Of a stretch of DNA of 30,757 nucleotides, positions 24,551-30,757 are shown one piece after another (positions within the stretch are counted from its first letter, which is position 1; each line of letters begins with the position of its first letter). The stretch lies in assembly GCA_900549295.1 (NCBI GenBank), contig URNG01000025.1, positions 1-30,757 on the forward strand, read 5' to 3'. Source of the stretch: an uncultured Rhodocyclaceae bacterium (GTDB lineage: Bacteria; Pseudomonadota; Gammaproteobacteria; Burkholderiales; Rhodocyclaceae). The notes under the pieces are model-generated. The model was given only the letters and a program-made list of their open reading frames with translations, did not search any database and had not been told where the DNA came from. A program made the position numbers and the translations under genes.

Positions 24551-24635
24551 CTATCGATATCAGGTATCCGTCGTTCTGTCGCCAAACCGCATCCGCTAAC
24601 TTTCGCCTCCATCGTAATCAACCCCGGAGGGAAAA

Positions 24636-26054
24636 ATGCAATACAACAAGACTTTCATCGTCCTGGCGCTGGCCTTGGGTTTCAGTACAAGTTTTAGCGC
24701 GGCACAGGCGGAAACCATCCGCATCGCCATTGGTACTCAGGACCCGACGATCAATACCGCTACCGGCGGCCTGATCGTCCGCGAACTGAAACTGCTCGAA
24801 AGATACCTGCCGAAGGACGGCAAATACAAGGACGCGCAGTGGGACATTCAGTGGAAGAGCTTTACCTCTGGCCCACCGCTGACCAATGAACAGGTCGCCG
24901 GCAAGCTGGACATCGGTTCGATGGCTGAATTCCCCGGCCTGCTCAACATCGTCGCCCACCGTGCGGCAGGCAAGAAGAGCGTGTTCATCAATGTGCTTTC
25001 GGGCAGCGTCCAAGGCAGCGGCAACGGTATCGTCGTGCCAAACGATTCGCCGGTGCAAACGTTCGCCGAACTGAAGGGCAAGCAGATTTCGGTGCCTTTC
25101 GGATCGACCGCGCACGGCGTGCTGTTGCGTGCCGTCGCCAAACAGGGGTGGGACAACGAACGCGACGTGACGCTGGTATCGCAAGCGCCGGACGTCGGCG
25201 GCAGCGCGCTGAAATCGCACAAGATCGACGCCCACGCCAATTTCGTGCCTTTCCCCGATCTGTTCCAGTACCGTGGTTTTGCCCGCAAAATTTACGATGG
25301 TTCGCAGGATCAGAACGCGACTTTCCACGGCACGTTGGTCGATGCCGATTATGCGAAGAAATATCCGGAAGTCGTCGTCGCCTACCTGCGCGCGGTGCTG
25401 GAAGCCGACCGGCTGGCGACCGAGGAGCCGGAAAAAATCAGCGAAATGATCCAGAAGATTACCGGCGTCGAAGCCGAGGTCAATTACCTCTTTCACGGCC
25501 CGCTTGGTCTGCAAACCCGCGACGCCACCTGGAAACCGGAATTCCGCGCTGCGGCCAATACGGCGCTGAAAACGCTGAAACTGTTGAAGAAAACCGACCT
25601 CGAGTTTGATGCCAACGACTATATCGACGATAGCTTCATCCGCGCCGCCTACCGGCAATCCGGGCTGGATTACGAAACCCGTTTGAAGGATTACGCGAAG
25701 TCGCCACTGAAAGCAAAGGATGCAGCGACGGGGCAGGCCATTACCGATTTCAAGCAAGCGGCCCAGGTGTGGATCGACGGTGAGGCCAAAGTGCGTCACT
25801 ACGCTTCGCCAAATACTGCGCTGGCCGCCGCTAGGGCAGCCGAGGTGGCAGGAAAGAAGGTGCGCGTGGTTTATGCCCACGATCGCAATACCGGCATCAA
25901 GCTGTTCGCCCACCAGGCGTGGTTCGTGCGCGAGGCCAAGGGCGCACTGGCGGCTTTCCTGCTGAAGACGGATGCCGAGGTGTGGGCCAAGGATCAGAGC
26001 GGCAGCGTGCTCGATTTCGTGGCGGCGAAGAACGCCGTGCCGGCTTCCCGTTGA
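24636..26054 (+). CDS. ABC transporter substrate-binding protein with NosL-like C-terminal domain
   Basis: The 472-residue product has a Sec signal peptide (MQYNKTFIVLALALGFSTSFSAAQA). A nitrate/sulfonate/taurine-type binding fold occupies about residues 26-340 (IRIAIGTQDPTIN..., KLDIGSMAEFPGLLNIV, ELKGKQISVPFGSTAHGVLLRAV). The last ~107 residues are extra to the family. They read ...AQVWIDGEAKVRHYASPNTALAAA, VRVVYAHD (410-416), AWFV (428-431), DAEVWA (446-451) and GSVLDF (456-461). This pattern is close to NosL copper-binding accessory proteins but lacks their CxxCGM metal motif. CGGAGGG precedes the ATG. It should capture the substrate for the permease and ATPase downstream. The substrate is not identifiable. 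Confidence 0.88.
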   Translation: MQYNKTFIVLALALGFSTSFSAAQAETIRIAIGTQDPTINTATGGLIVRELKLLERYLPKDGKYKDAQWDIQWKSFTSGPPLTNEQVAGKLDIGSMAEFPGLLNIVAHRAAGKKSVFINVLSGSVQGSGNGIVVPNDSPVQTFAELKGKQISVPFGSTAHGVLLRAVAKQGWDNERDVTLVSQAPDVGGSALKSHKIDAHANFVPFPDLFQYRGFARKIYDGSQDQNATFHGTLVDADYAKKYPEVVVAYLRAVLEADRLATEEPEKISEMIQKITGVEAEVNYLFHGPLGLQTRDATWKPEFRAAANTALKTLKLLKKTDLEFDANDYIDDSFIRAAYRQSGLDYETRLKDYAKSPLKAKDAATGQAITDFKQAAQVWIDGEAKVRHYASPNTALAAARAAEVAGKKVRVVYAHDRNTGIKLFAHQAWFVREAKGALAAFLLKTDAEVWAKDQSGSVLDFVAAKNAVPASR

Positions 26055-26066
26055 GGCGTTCCGGCG

Positions 26067-26951
26067 ATGAACTCAGAACAGATTCTGGCTGGCCTGCCGC
26101 TGGCTTTCTTCGGGCGCATCGGTGCCGGGGCGAACCGCTGCGGCGGTTTGTTCCTGGCTTGGTGGGCCGGCTTGCGGGTCGGGCGGCTCGTGTTGCGTCT
26201 TGTCGCGCTGGCGCTGTGTATCGCTTTTTGGCAGGCTGCTTCGGTGCTGCGTCTGAATTTCGGCCTCGTCACTTTCCGCTACGTGCCGCCGCCGAGCGAG
26301 GTGGTGGCAGCGGCGTGGACCCTGTTGCAGTCACCCCGGCTGGCGGCGCACGTGATCAATAGCCTGATCCGTGTTTTTTCCGGCTTTGCCGTGGCTGCCG
26401 CGCTGGGTATCGCCGCCGGCGTGCTGATCGGGCGTTCGCGCCGACTGGCGGATGTGCTGCTGACGCCGCTGGAAGTATTGCGGCCAATTCCCGGCGTGGC
26501 CTGGATTCCGCTCGCTATTTTGATGTTCCCGTCGTCCGAGTTGAGCATGGTGTTCATCACCTTCATGGGCGCTTTCTTTCCAATCCTGCTTAATACCATC
26601 CATGGCGTCGAGGCGGTGGACCGGCGGCTGATCGCGTCGTCGCGCAGCCTTGGTGCCGGGTGCTGGCCGGTGTTTGCCGAAGTGGTGTTGCCGGGCGCGC
26701 TGCCGAGCATCGTCACCGGGCTGGCGATCGGCATGGGGACGTCGTGGTTCTGTCTGGTGACGGCGGAGATGATCGCCGGCCAGTACGGCATCGGCTACTA
26801 CACCTGGGAGTCCTATACCTTGCAGAACTATGCCGATATCGTCGTTGGCATGCTGTTCATCGGTGCTTTCGGCATGGCCAGCAGCGGCCTCATCAAACTC
26901 CTGGGCCGCCTGCTGATGCCCTGGTATCGCCTTCAGGAGCGGCACGCATGA
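26067..26951 (+). CDS. ABC transporter permease (SsuC/TauC/NrtB-like)
   Basis: This 294-residue membrane protein has about six helices. The binding-protein-dependent permease signature (EAA loop) is present around SRSLGAGCWPVFAEVVLPGALPSIVTGLAIGMGTSWFCLV. The first ~60 residues are a basic, hydrophobic extension before the usual core. It follows the binding-protein gene by 12 bases, and its stop overlaps the ATPase start in ATGA. The family carries sulfonates, taurine, nitrate or bicarbonate-like solutes; the sequence does not settle which. Confidence 0.93.
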   Translation: MNSEQILAGLPLAFFGRIGAGANRCGGLFLAWWAGLRVGRLVLRLVALALCIAFWQAASVLRLNFGLVTFRYVPPPSEVVAAAWTLLQSPRLAAHVINSLIRVFSGFAVAAALGIAAGVLIGRSRRLADVLLTPLEVLRPIPGVAWIPLAILMFPSSELSMVFITFMGAFFPILLNTIHGVEAVDRRLIASSRSLGAGCWPVFAEVVLPGALPSIVTGLAIGMGTSWFCLVTAEMIAGQYGIGYYTWESYTLQNYADIVVGMLFIGAFGMASSGLIKLLGRLLMPWYRLQERHA

Positions 26952-27799
26952 GTACCGTCAGCGAAAATCGCGCCGCTGGCGGCAAGGCCGGGTGCATCGA
27001 ACTGCACGACGTTGCGATCCATCTGCCTGGAAAGGTCCGCTTCGAGGCCGTGCGCAACATTACGACGACGATTCATGCCAGCGAGTTCGTCAGCATCATC
27101 GGGCCGTCCGGCTGCGGCAAGTCGACGCTGCTGAACGCGGTGGCCGGCTATCTCGAACCGAGCGGCGGCGTGCTGACGGTCGACGGCGAGGCGGTCGGTG
27201 GGCCTGGGCCGGATCGCGGCATGGTGTTCCAGCACAACTCGCTGCTGCCCTGGCGCAGCACACTGGACAACGTCGCCTTCGGACTCAAGATGCGCGGTGT
27301 TGACCGCCGGGAGCGCCGGGCACGGGCGGAGGAGTTTCTTCGCCTAGTCGGGCTGGCCGGTTTTGCCGACCGTTATCCGGCGCAGCTTTCCGGCGGCATG
27401 CAGCAGCGCGTCGAGATCGCCCGCGTGCTCATCAACAATCCACGCGTCGTGCTGATGGATGAGCCGTTCGGCGCGCTCGACGCGCAGACGCGCGAGCGCA
27501 TGCAGCAACTCTTGCTCGATATCTGGGGCCGTTTCCAGCCGACCGTGCTATTCGTCACGCACGACATCGACGAGGCGCTGATTCTCTCCGACCGCGTGCT
27601 GGTAATGACGCATCGGCCCGGGCGTATCCGCGAGGAGATCGTCGTCGATCTGCCGCGTCCGCGCCCCGAGGACATCATCGTGTCGCCCGAATTCATCGCC
27701 CTGAAGAAGCACTGCCTGGCGCTGGTCCAGGACGAGGTCCGCCGGTCACTGATCGGCGGGCTGGAAGCGCCGCGTATCGAACTGCCGGTGGAAGCATGA
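26948..27799 (+). CDS. ABC transporter ATP-binding protein (SsuB/TauB/NrtD-like)
   Basis: This 283-residue ATPase has Walker A GPSGCGKST (52-60), the Q-loop FQHNSLLPW, the signature LSGGMQQR (147-154), Walker B VVLMDEPFGALD and the switch histidine FVTHDIDEAL. It energises the importer. The ATG at 26948 overlaps the permease stop by four bases. A longer open frame upstream is out of register with the family and inside the permease. The regulator gene follows after 70 bases. Confidence 0.95.
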   Translation: MSTVSENRAAGGKAGCIELHDVAIHLPGKVRFEAVRNITTTIHASEFVSIIGPSGCGKSTLLNAVAGYLEPSGGVLTVDGEAVGGPGPDRGMVFQHNSLLPWRSTLDNVAFGLKMRGVDRRERRARAEEFLRLVGLAGFADRYPAQLSGGMQQRVEIARVLINNPRVVLMDEPFGALDAQTRERMQQLLLDIWGRFQPTVLFVTHDIDEALILSDRVLVMTHRPGRIREEIVVDLPRPRPEDIIVSPEFIALKKHCLALVQDEVRRSLIGGLEAPRIELPVEA

Positions 27800-27856
27800 A
27801 AAACCGGCCAGAAACCGATCAATCCTGCGGTCGACCGGCCGCTCTGACCCAAACCT

Positions 27857-27874
27857 GTCATAACCGGCCATGAC
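27857..27874. promoter_or_regulatory. Dyad GTCAT-N8-ATGAC over the gntR start codon
   Basis: GTCATAACCGGCCATGAC is symmetric at 14 of 18 positions around CCGG, and its right half contains the ATG of the GntR gene. The GTCAT/ATGAC halves also occur, abutted, in the palindrome before the ABC operon. Just upstream the perfect CGGTCGACCG (27828-27837) and further ACCGGCC copies are found. It may be an autoregulatory site. It is less convincing than the upstream palindrome because the spacing differs. Confidence 0.35.
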
Positions 27875-28622
27875 CGATCCGAACCTTTCCCGCGTCCGCC
27901 AACAGCAGAAACCGCTGCCGCTCTACGCTCAGATCAGGAGCGCGCTGCGCGAGCAGATTTTCGACGGCAGCTACGGCGAGCATGCTCGTCTGCCTTCCGA
28001 GAATGAGTTGATGGCCGAATTCGGCGTCAGCCGCATTACGGTGCGGCAAGCCTTGAGCGACCTGCAGAACGAGCAACTGATCTTCAAGGTGCCGGGCAAG
28101 GGTGCTTTCGTCGCTCAGCCGCAGCCCTTCCAGCAGCAGGCGCGCTTGCAGGGTTTTGCCGAAGCAATGTCCAGCCTTGGCGTGGCAACGCACAACCGGC
28201 TGGTCAGTCTGCGCAACGTGGCGGCCGACGCGGTTGTCGCCGGGCGACTGCACGTCGCTGAAGGCAGTCCGCTGATCGAGATTCGTCGCGTGCGCCATGC
28301 TGGCGGCAAAATTGTCTCGCTCGACGTCACTTACGTCCGGCGCACACTCGGTGAGCGGCTGGCACGCGAGGATCTGGCGGTGCGCGACATTTTCACCATC
28401 ATCGAAAACGACTGTGCGACGCCGCTCGGCCACGCCGACCTGACGATCAACGCCATCGCCGCCGACAGCGCGCTGGCGAGCCTGCTCGACGTAGCACTTG
28501 GTGCACCCTTGCTACGCATGGAACGGCTGACCTGGACCCGCGACGGCCAGCCGATCGACTTCGAATACCTCTACTACCGCGGCGATTCGTTCCGCTACCA
28601 AGTCCGCGCCGAGCGCGGTTAA
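27870..28622 (+). CDS. GntR-family regulator, HutC/UTRA subfamily
   Basis: This 250-residue regulator has an N-terminal winged helix (LPLYAQIRSALREQIFDGSYGEHARLPSENELMAEFGVSRITVRQALSDLQNEQLI, about residues 16-72). A UTRA effector domain extends from about residue 90 to the end (SPLIEIRRVRHAGGKIVSLDVTYV, ERLTWTRDGQPIDFEYLYYRGDSFRYQV). UTRA domains bind small ligands and release the protein from DNA. It sits between the importer genes and the redox genes on the same strand, so it very likely controls both through the palindromes described. The N-terminal extension MTDPNLSRVRQQQK is short and polar. Confidence 0.93.
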   Translation: MTDPNLSRVRQQQKPLPLYAQIRSALREQIFDGSYGEHARLPSENELMAEFGVSRITVRQALSDLQNEQLIFKVPGKGAFVAQPQPFQQQARLQGFAEAMSSLGVATHNRLVSLRNVAADAVVAGRLHVAEGSPLIEIRRVRHAGGKIVSLDVTYVRRTLGERLAREDLAVRDIFTIIENDCATPLGHADLTINAIAADSALASLLDVALGAPLLRMERLTWTRDGQPIDFEYLYYRGDSFRYQVRAERG

Positions 28623-28646
28623 CCACTTCATCAACACGGAAAACAC

Positions 28647-30374
28647 ATGGAAACCAGATACCTCGAAACCGACATCCTGGTCATCGGCGGCGGTACCGCC
28701 GGGCCGCTCGCCGCCATCAAGGCCAAGCAGAAGGCGCCGCACCTGAAGGTGCTGCTGCTCGACAAGGCCAACGTCAAACGCGCCGGCGCCATCGCCGAGG
28801 GCATGGACAGCGTCAACAACGCGATCATCCCCGGCCACGCGACGCCCGAGCAGTACGTCAGGGAAATCACCATCGCCAACGACGGCATCGTCAACCAGGC
28901 GGCGATCAACGCCTACGCCGAGCGCAGCTACGCCATGATCCAGGAGCTCGACGCCTGGGGCGTCAAGTTCGAGAAGGACGAGACCGGCGACTACGCGGTC
29001 AAGAAGGTGCACCACCTGGGCGCCTACGTGCTGCCGATGCCCGAGGGCTACAACGTCAAGAAGGTGCTGTTCAAGCAGATCCGCAAGCTCGGCGTCGACA
29101 TCAGCAACCGGCTGACCACGACGCGCCTGCTGGTTGGGCCGGACGGCCGCGTCGCCGGGGCGATGGCGCTGGAATCGCGGACCGGCGAGTTCGTCGTCAT
29201 CCGGGCCAAGGCGGTGATCCTGTGCACCGGCTCGGCCGGGCGGTTGGGTCTGCCGTCTTCCGGCTACCTGTTCGGCACCTACGAGAACCCGACCAACGCC
29301 GGTGACGGCTACAGCATGGCCTACCACGCCGGGGCCGAGTTGTCCGGTCTCGAATGCTTCCAGATCAACCCGCTGATCAAGGACTACAACGGCCCGGCCT
29401 GCGCCTACGTGACCGGCCCCTTCGGCGGCTACACGGTCAACGCCAAGGGCGAGCGCTTCATCAAGAGCGACTACTGGAGCGGCCAGATGATGCTGGAGTT
29501 CTGGCGCGAACTGGAAGGCGGCAACGGCCCGGTCTTCCTCAAGCTCGACCATCTGGCCGACGAGACGGTGAGCAGGATCGAGGACGTGCTGCACGTCACC
29601 GAACGGCCGACGCGCGGCATCTTCCACGAAGGGCGGGGCACCGACTACCGCCATGATCTGGTCGAAATGCACATCTCGGAGATCGGGCTGTGCGGCGGTC
29701 ACAGCGCTTCCGGCGTGTGGGTGGACGAACACGCGCGGACCACCGTGCCCGGTCTCTACGCGGCCGGCGATCTGTGCAACGTGGCCCACAACTACATGCT
29801 CGGGGCGATGGTCTATGGCGCCATCGCCGCCGAGGATGCGGTCGACTTCATCGCCGGCAAGGATCTGGCGGAGATCGACCATGCTGCGGTCGACGCCGAA
29901 AAAGAACGGATTTTCGCCCCGCTGCTGCGCGAGGAAGGCCTGTCGCCGACCCAGGTCGAGTACAAGCTGCGGCGCATGGTCAACGACTACCTGCAACCGC
30001 CCAAGGTGACGACCAAGATGGAGATCGGCCTGAAGCGCTTCGCCGAGATCCGTCAGGACCTGAAACAGTTGAAGGCACGCAATCCGCACGAGCTGATGCG
30101 GGCCATGGAGGTCTACGCCATCCTCGACTGCGCCGAACTGGCGGCGCGCGCCTCGCTGTTCCGCCAGGAAAGCCGCTGGGGCCTCTACCACTACCGCACC
30201 GATCTGCCGGAGCGCAACGACGCCGAATGGTTCGCCTTCGTCGAGGTGAAGAAAGGGGCCGACGGTCAGCCGGAATTCTTCAAGCGCCCGGTGCCGGAAT
30301 ACATCTACCCGATCGACAAGAGCGAACTCTACGCCTACGACGCGATGCGTCTCGACCAGGCGCTGGCCGCCTGA
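28647..30374 (+). CDS. AprA-like / fumarate reductase-family FAD oxidoreductase
   Basis: This 575-residue cytoplasmic flavoprotein has no signal peptide. The FAD dinucleotide fold is ETDILVIGGGTAGPLAA (about residues 7-23). The next segment, DKANVKRAGAIAEGMDSVNNAI, parallels adenylylsulfate reductase AprA (ERSGAVAQGLSAIN). It lacks the His that binds FAD covalently in SdhA/FrdA. The second FAD motif is GVWVDEHARTTVPGLYAAGDLCN...YMLGAMVYGAIAAEDAV. An AprB-like ferredoxin follows after nine bases, so the two should form a heterodimer that passes electrons through two [4Fe-4S] clusters. No sat, aprM or qmo genes are in view, so dissimilatory APS reduction is not supported. The true substrate is unknown and may be linked to the imported solute. 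Confidence 0.88.
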   Translation: METRYLETDILVIGGGTAGPLAAIKAKQKAPHLKVLLLDKANVKRAGAIAEGMDSVNNAIIPGHATPEQYVREITIANDGIVNQAAINAYAERSYAMIQELDAWGVKFEKDETGDYAVKKVHHLGAYVLPMPEGYNVKKVLFKQIRKLGVDISNRLTTTRLLVGPDGRVAGAMALESRTGEFVVIRAKAVILCTGSAGRLGLPSSGYLFGTYENPTNAGDGYSMAYHAGAELSGLECFQINPLIKDYNGPACAYVTGPFGGYTVNAKGERFIKSDYWSGQMMLEFWRELEGGNGPVFLKLDHLADETVSRIEDVLHVTERPTRGIFHEGRGTDYRHDLVEMHISEIGLCGGHSASGVWVDEHARTTVPGLYAAGDLCNVAHNYMLGAMVYGAIAAEDAVDFIAGKDLAEIDHAAVDAEKERIFAPLLREEGLSPTQVEYKLRRMVNDYLQPPKVTTKMEIGLKRFAEIRQDLKQLKARNPHELMRAMEVYAILDCAELAARASLFRQESRWGLYHYRTDLPERNDAEWFAFVEVKKGADGQPEFFKRPVPEYIYPIDKSELYAYDAMRLDQALAA

Positions 30375-30383
30375 GGAAAGATC

Positions 30384-30623
30384 ATGACCACGACCACCAT
30401 CGAAGCCCAGCATGCCGTGTCGATCATCGTCGACCACGCCAAGTGCATCGCCGACAAGGGCTGCCGCATCTGCATCGACGTCTGCCCGACCGACATCCTG
30501 ATTCTCGACACCGGCGACGGCAAGGTCAAAATGGCCTACGACGAATGCTGGTACTGCCTGCCCTGCGCGCACGATTGCCCGACCAAGGCGATCCGCGTCG
30601 AGATTCCCTACCTGTTGCGTTGA
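30384..30623 (+). CDS. AprB-like two-[4Fe-4S] ferredoxin
   Basis: This 79-residue protein has eight cysteines in two sets: C21, C27, C30, C34-P (CIADKGCRICIDVCP) and C55, C58, C61, C65-P (CWYCLPCAHDCP). The wide first spacing and the ECWYC..C...CP second motif resemble the N-terminal core of AprB. The long AprB C-terminal tail that wraps AprA is missing. It should be the electron-transfer partner of the flavoprotein just upstream. The next gene starts seven bases after its stop. Confidence 0.9.
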   Translation: MTTTTIEAQHAVSIIVDHAKCIADKGCRICIDVCPTDILILDTGDGKVKMAYDECWYCLPCAHDCPTKAIRVEIPYLLR

Positions 30624-30630
30624 GGCCGGC

Positions 30631-30757
30631 ATGAGCGCCATCGACCTGTCCACCAGCGACCTGCCCGACGAAATCCTCGCCGTACAGCCCTTGCTCGCCG
30701 CCGACGACGCCACCGTGCGCCGCGTGGCCCTGTTGCAGATCACCGATTTCGCCGACG
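30631..30757 (+). CDS. Start of an unidentified protein, possibly HEAT-repeat (truncated by window end)
   Basis: Forty-two codons are visible: MSAIDLSTSDLPDEILAVQPLLAADDATVRRVALLQITDFAD. The segment PLLAADDATVRRVALLQI has the amphipathic helix pattern of a HEAT-like repeat (LL..DD..VR..AL..L). It lies seven bases after the ferredoxin gene, so it belongs to the same operon. Assignment from so short a piece is tentative. Confidence 0.5.
   Translation, partial: MSAIDLSTSDLPDEILAVQPLLAADDATVRRVALLQITDFAD

Noticed and set aside
27801..27840. Short ACCGGCC repeats as a CRISPR or iteron array
   Set aside because: Only three 7-base copies with irregular spacing occur, in high-GC sequence. At most they are operator parts.
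28647..30623. True dissimilatory APS reductase AprAB
   Set aside because: The similarity is in fold and motif. The ferredoxin lacks the AprB tail, the flavoprotein is shorter than AprA, and sat/qmo/aprM are absent from view.
28512..30743. 743-codon open frame on the minus strand
   Set aside because: It is antisense to the flavoprotein and ferredoxin genes, which have clear motifs. Its translation is low-complexity (V, D, G, A, H rich), a known by-product of high-GC codon use.

Overview
The window reads as chromosome of a GC-rich betaproteobacterium. Three things point there: the isc operon with an upstream cysE, the block dut-coaBC-radC-rpmB-rpmG, and the many diheme and flavocytochrome c genes. 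A member of the Rhodocyclales or a relative is my best guess, but that rests on gene order and protein style only. Almost all of the sequence is coding, and no stretch above 300 bases lacks a gene. No tRNA, rRNA, CRISPR array, insertion sequence or prophage was seen.

Layout. (1) 1-7029, plus strand: the end of cysE, then an ISC iron-sulfur assembly operon: iscR, an extra NifS/IscS-type cysteine desulfurase, iscS, iscU, iscA, hscB, hscA, fdx, iscX. It has an IscR-like promoter region. (2) 7043-11476, minus strand: a tightly packed unit of a PAS-GGDEF-EAL protein, a 73-residue unknown protein, an RstA-like response regulator and an RstB-like histidine kinase. (3) 11600-15865: housekeeping genes (dsbB, rpmG/rpmB, radC, coaBC, dut) and a diheme cytochrome c. 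They are punctuated by a REP/MITE-like inverted repeat at 12118-12231, terminators, and a striking perfect 43-bp inverted repeat at 15917-16006. (4) 16102-19632: a periplasmic sulfide-oxidation island. FccA/FccB flavocytochrome c is divergent from a Tat-exported SQR-family protein and a small membrane protein. (5) 19714-24456, minus strand: the three-gene proton-translocating transhydrogenase (pntAA, pntAB, pntB) and aceK.

(6) 24636-30757, plus strand, running off the end: the most novel part. A nitrate/sulfonate-type ABC importer is followed by a GntR/UTRA regulator, an AprA-like FAD protein, an AprB-like two-cluster ferredoxin and the start of a further protein that may be a helical repeat protein. 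The importer's binding protein carries an extra C-terminal domain resembling NosL. A perfect 18-bp palindrome sits in front of the first gene, and a related 18-bp dyad covers the start codon of the regulator. I read this as an import-plus-redox module for a small, probably sulfur- or nitrogen-containing anion. The substrate and reaction cannot be told from sequence.

The first ~35 bases of the window fit CysE poorly and may be low-quality contig end.
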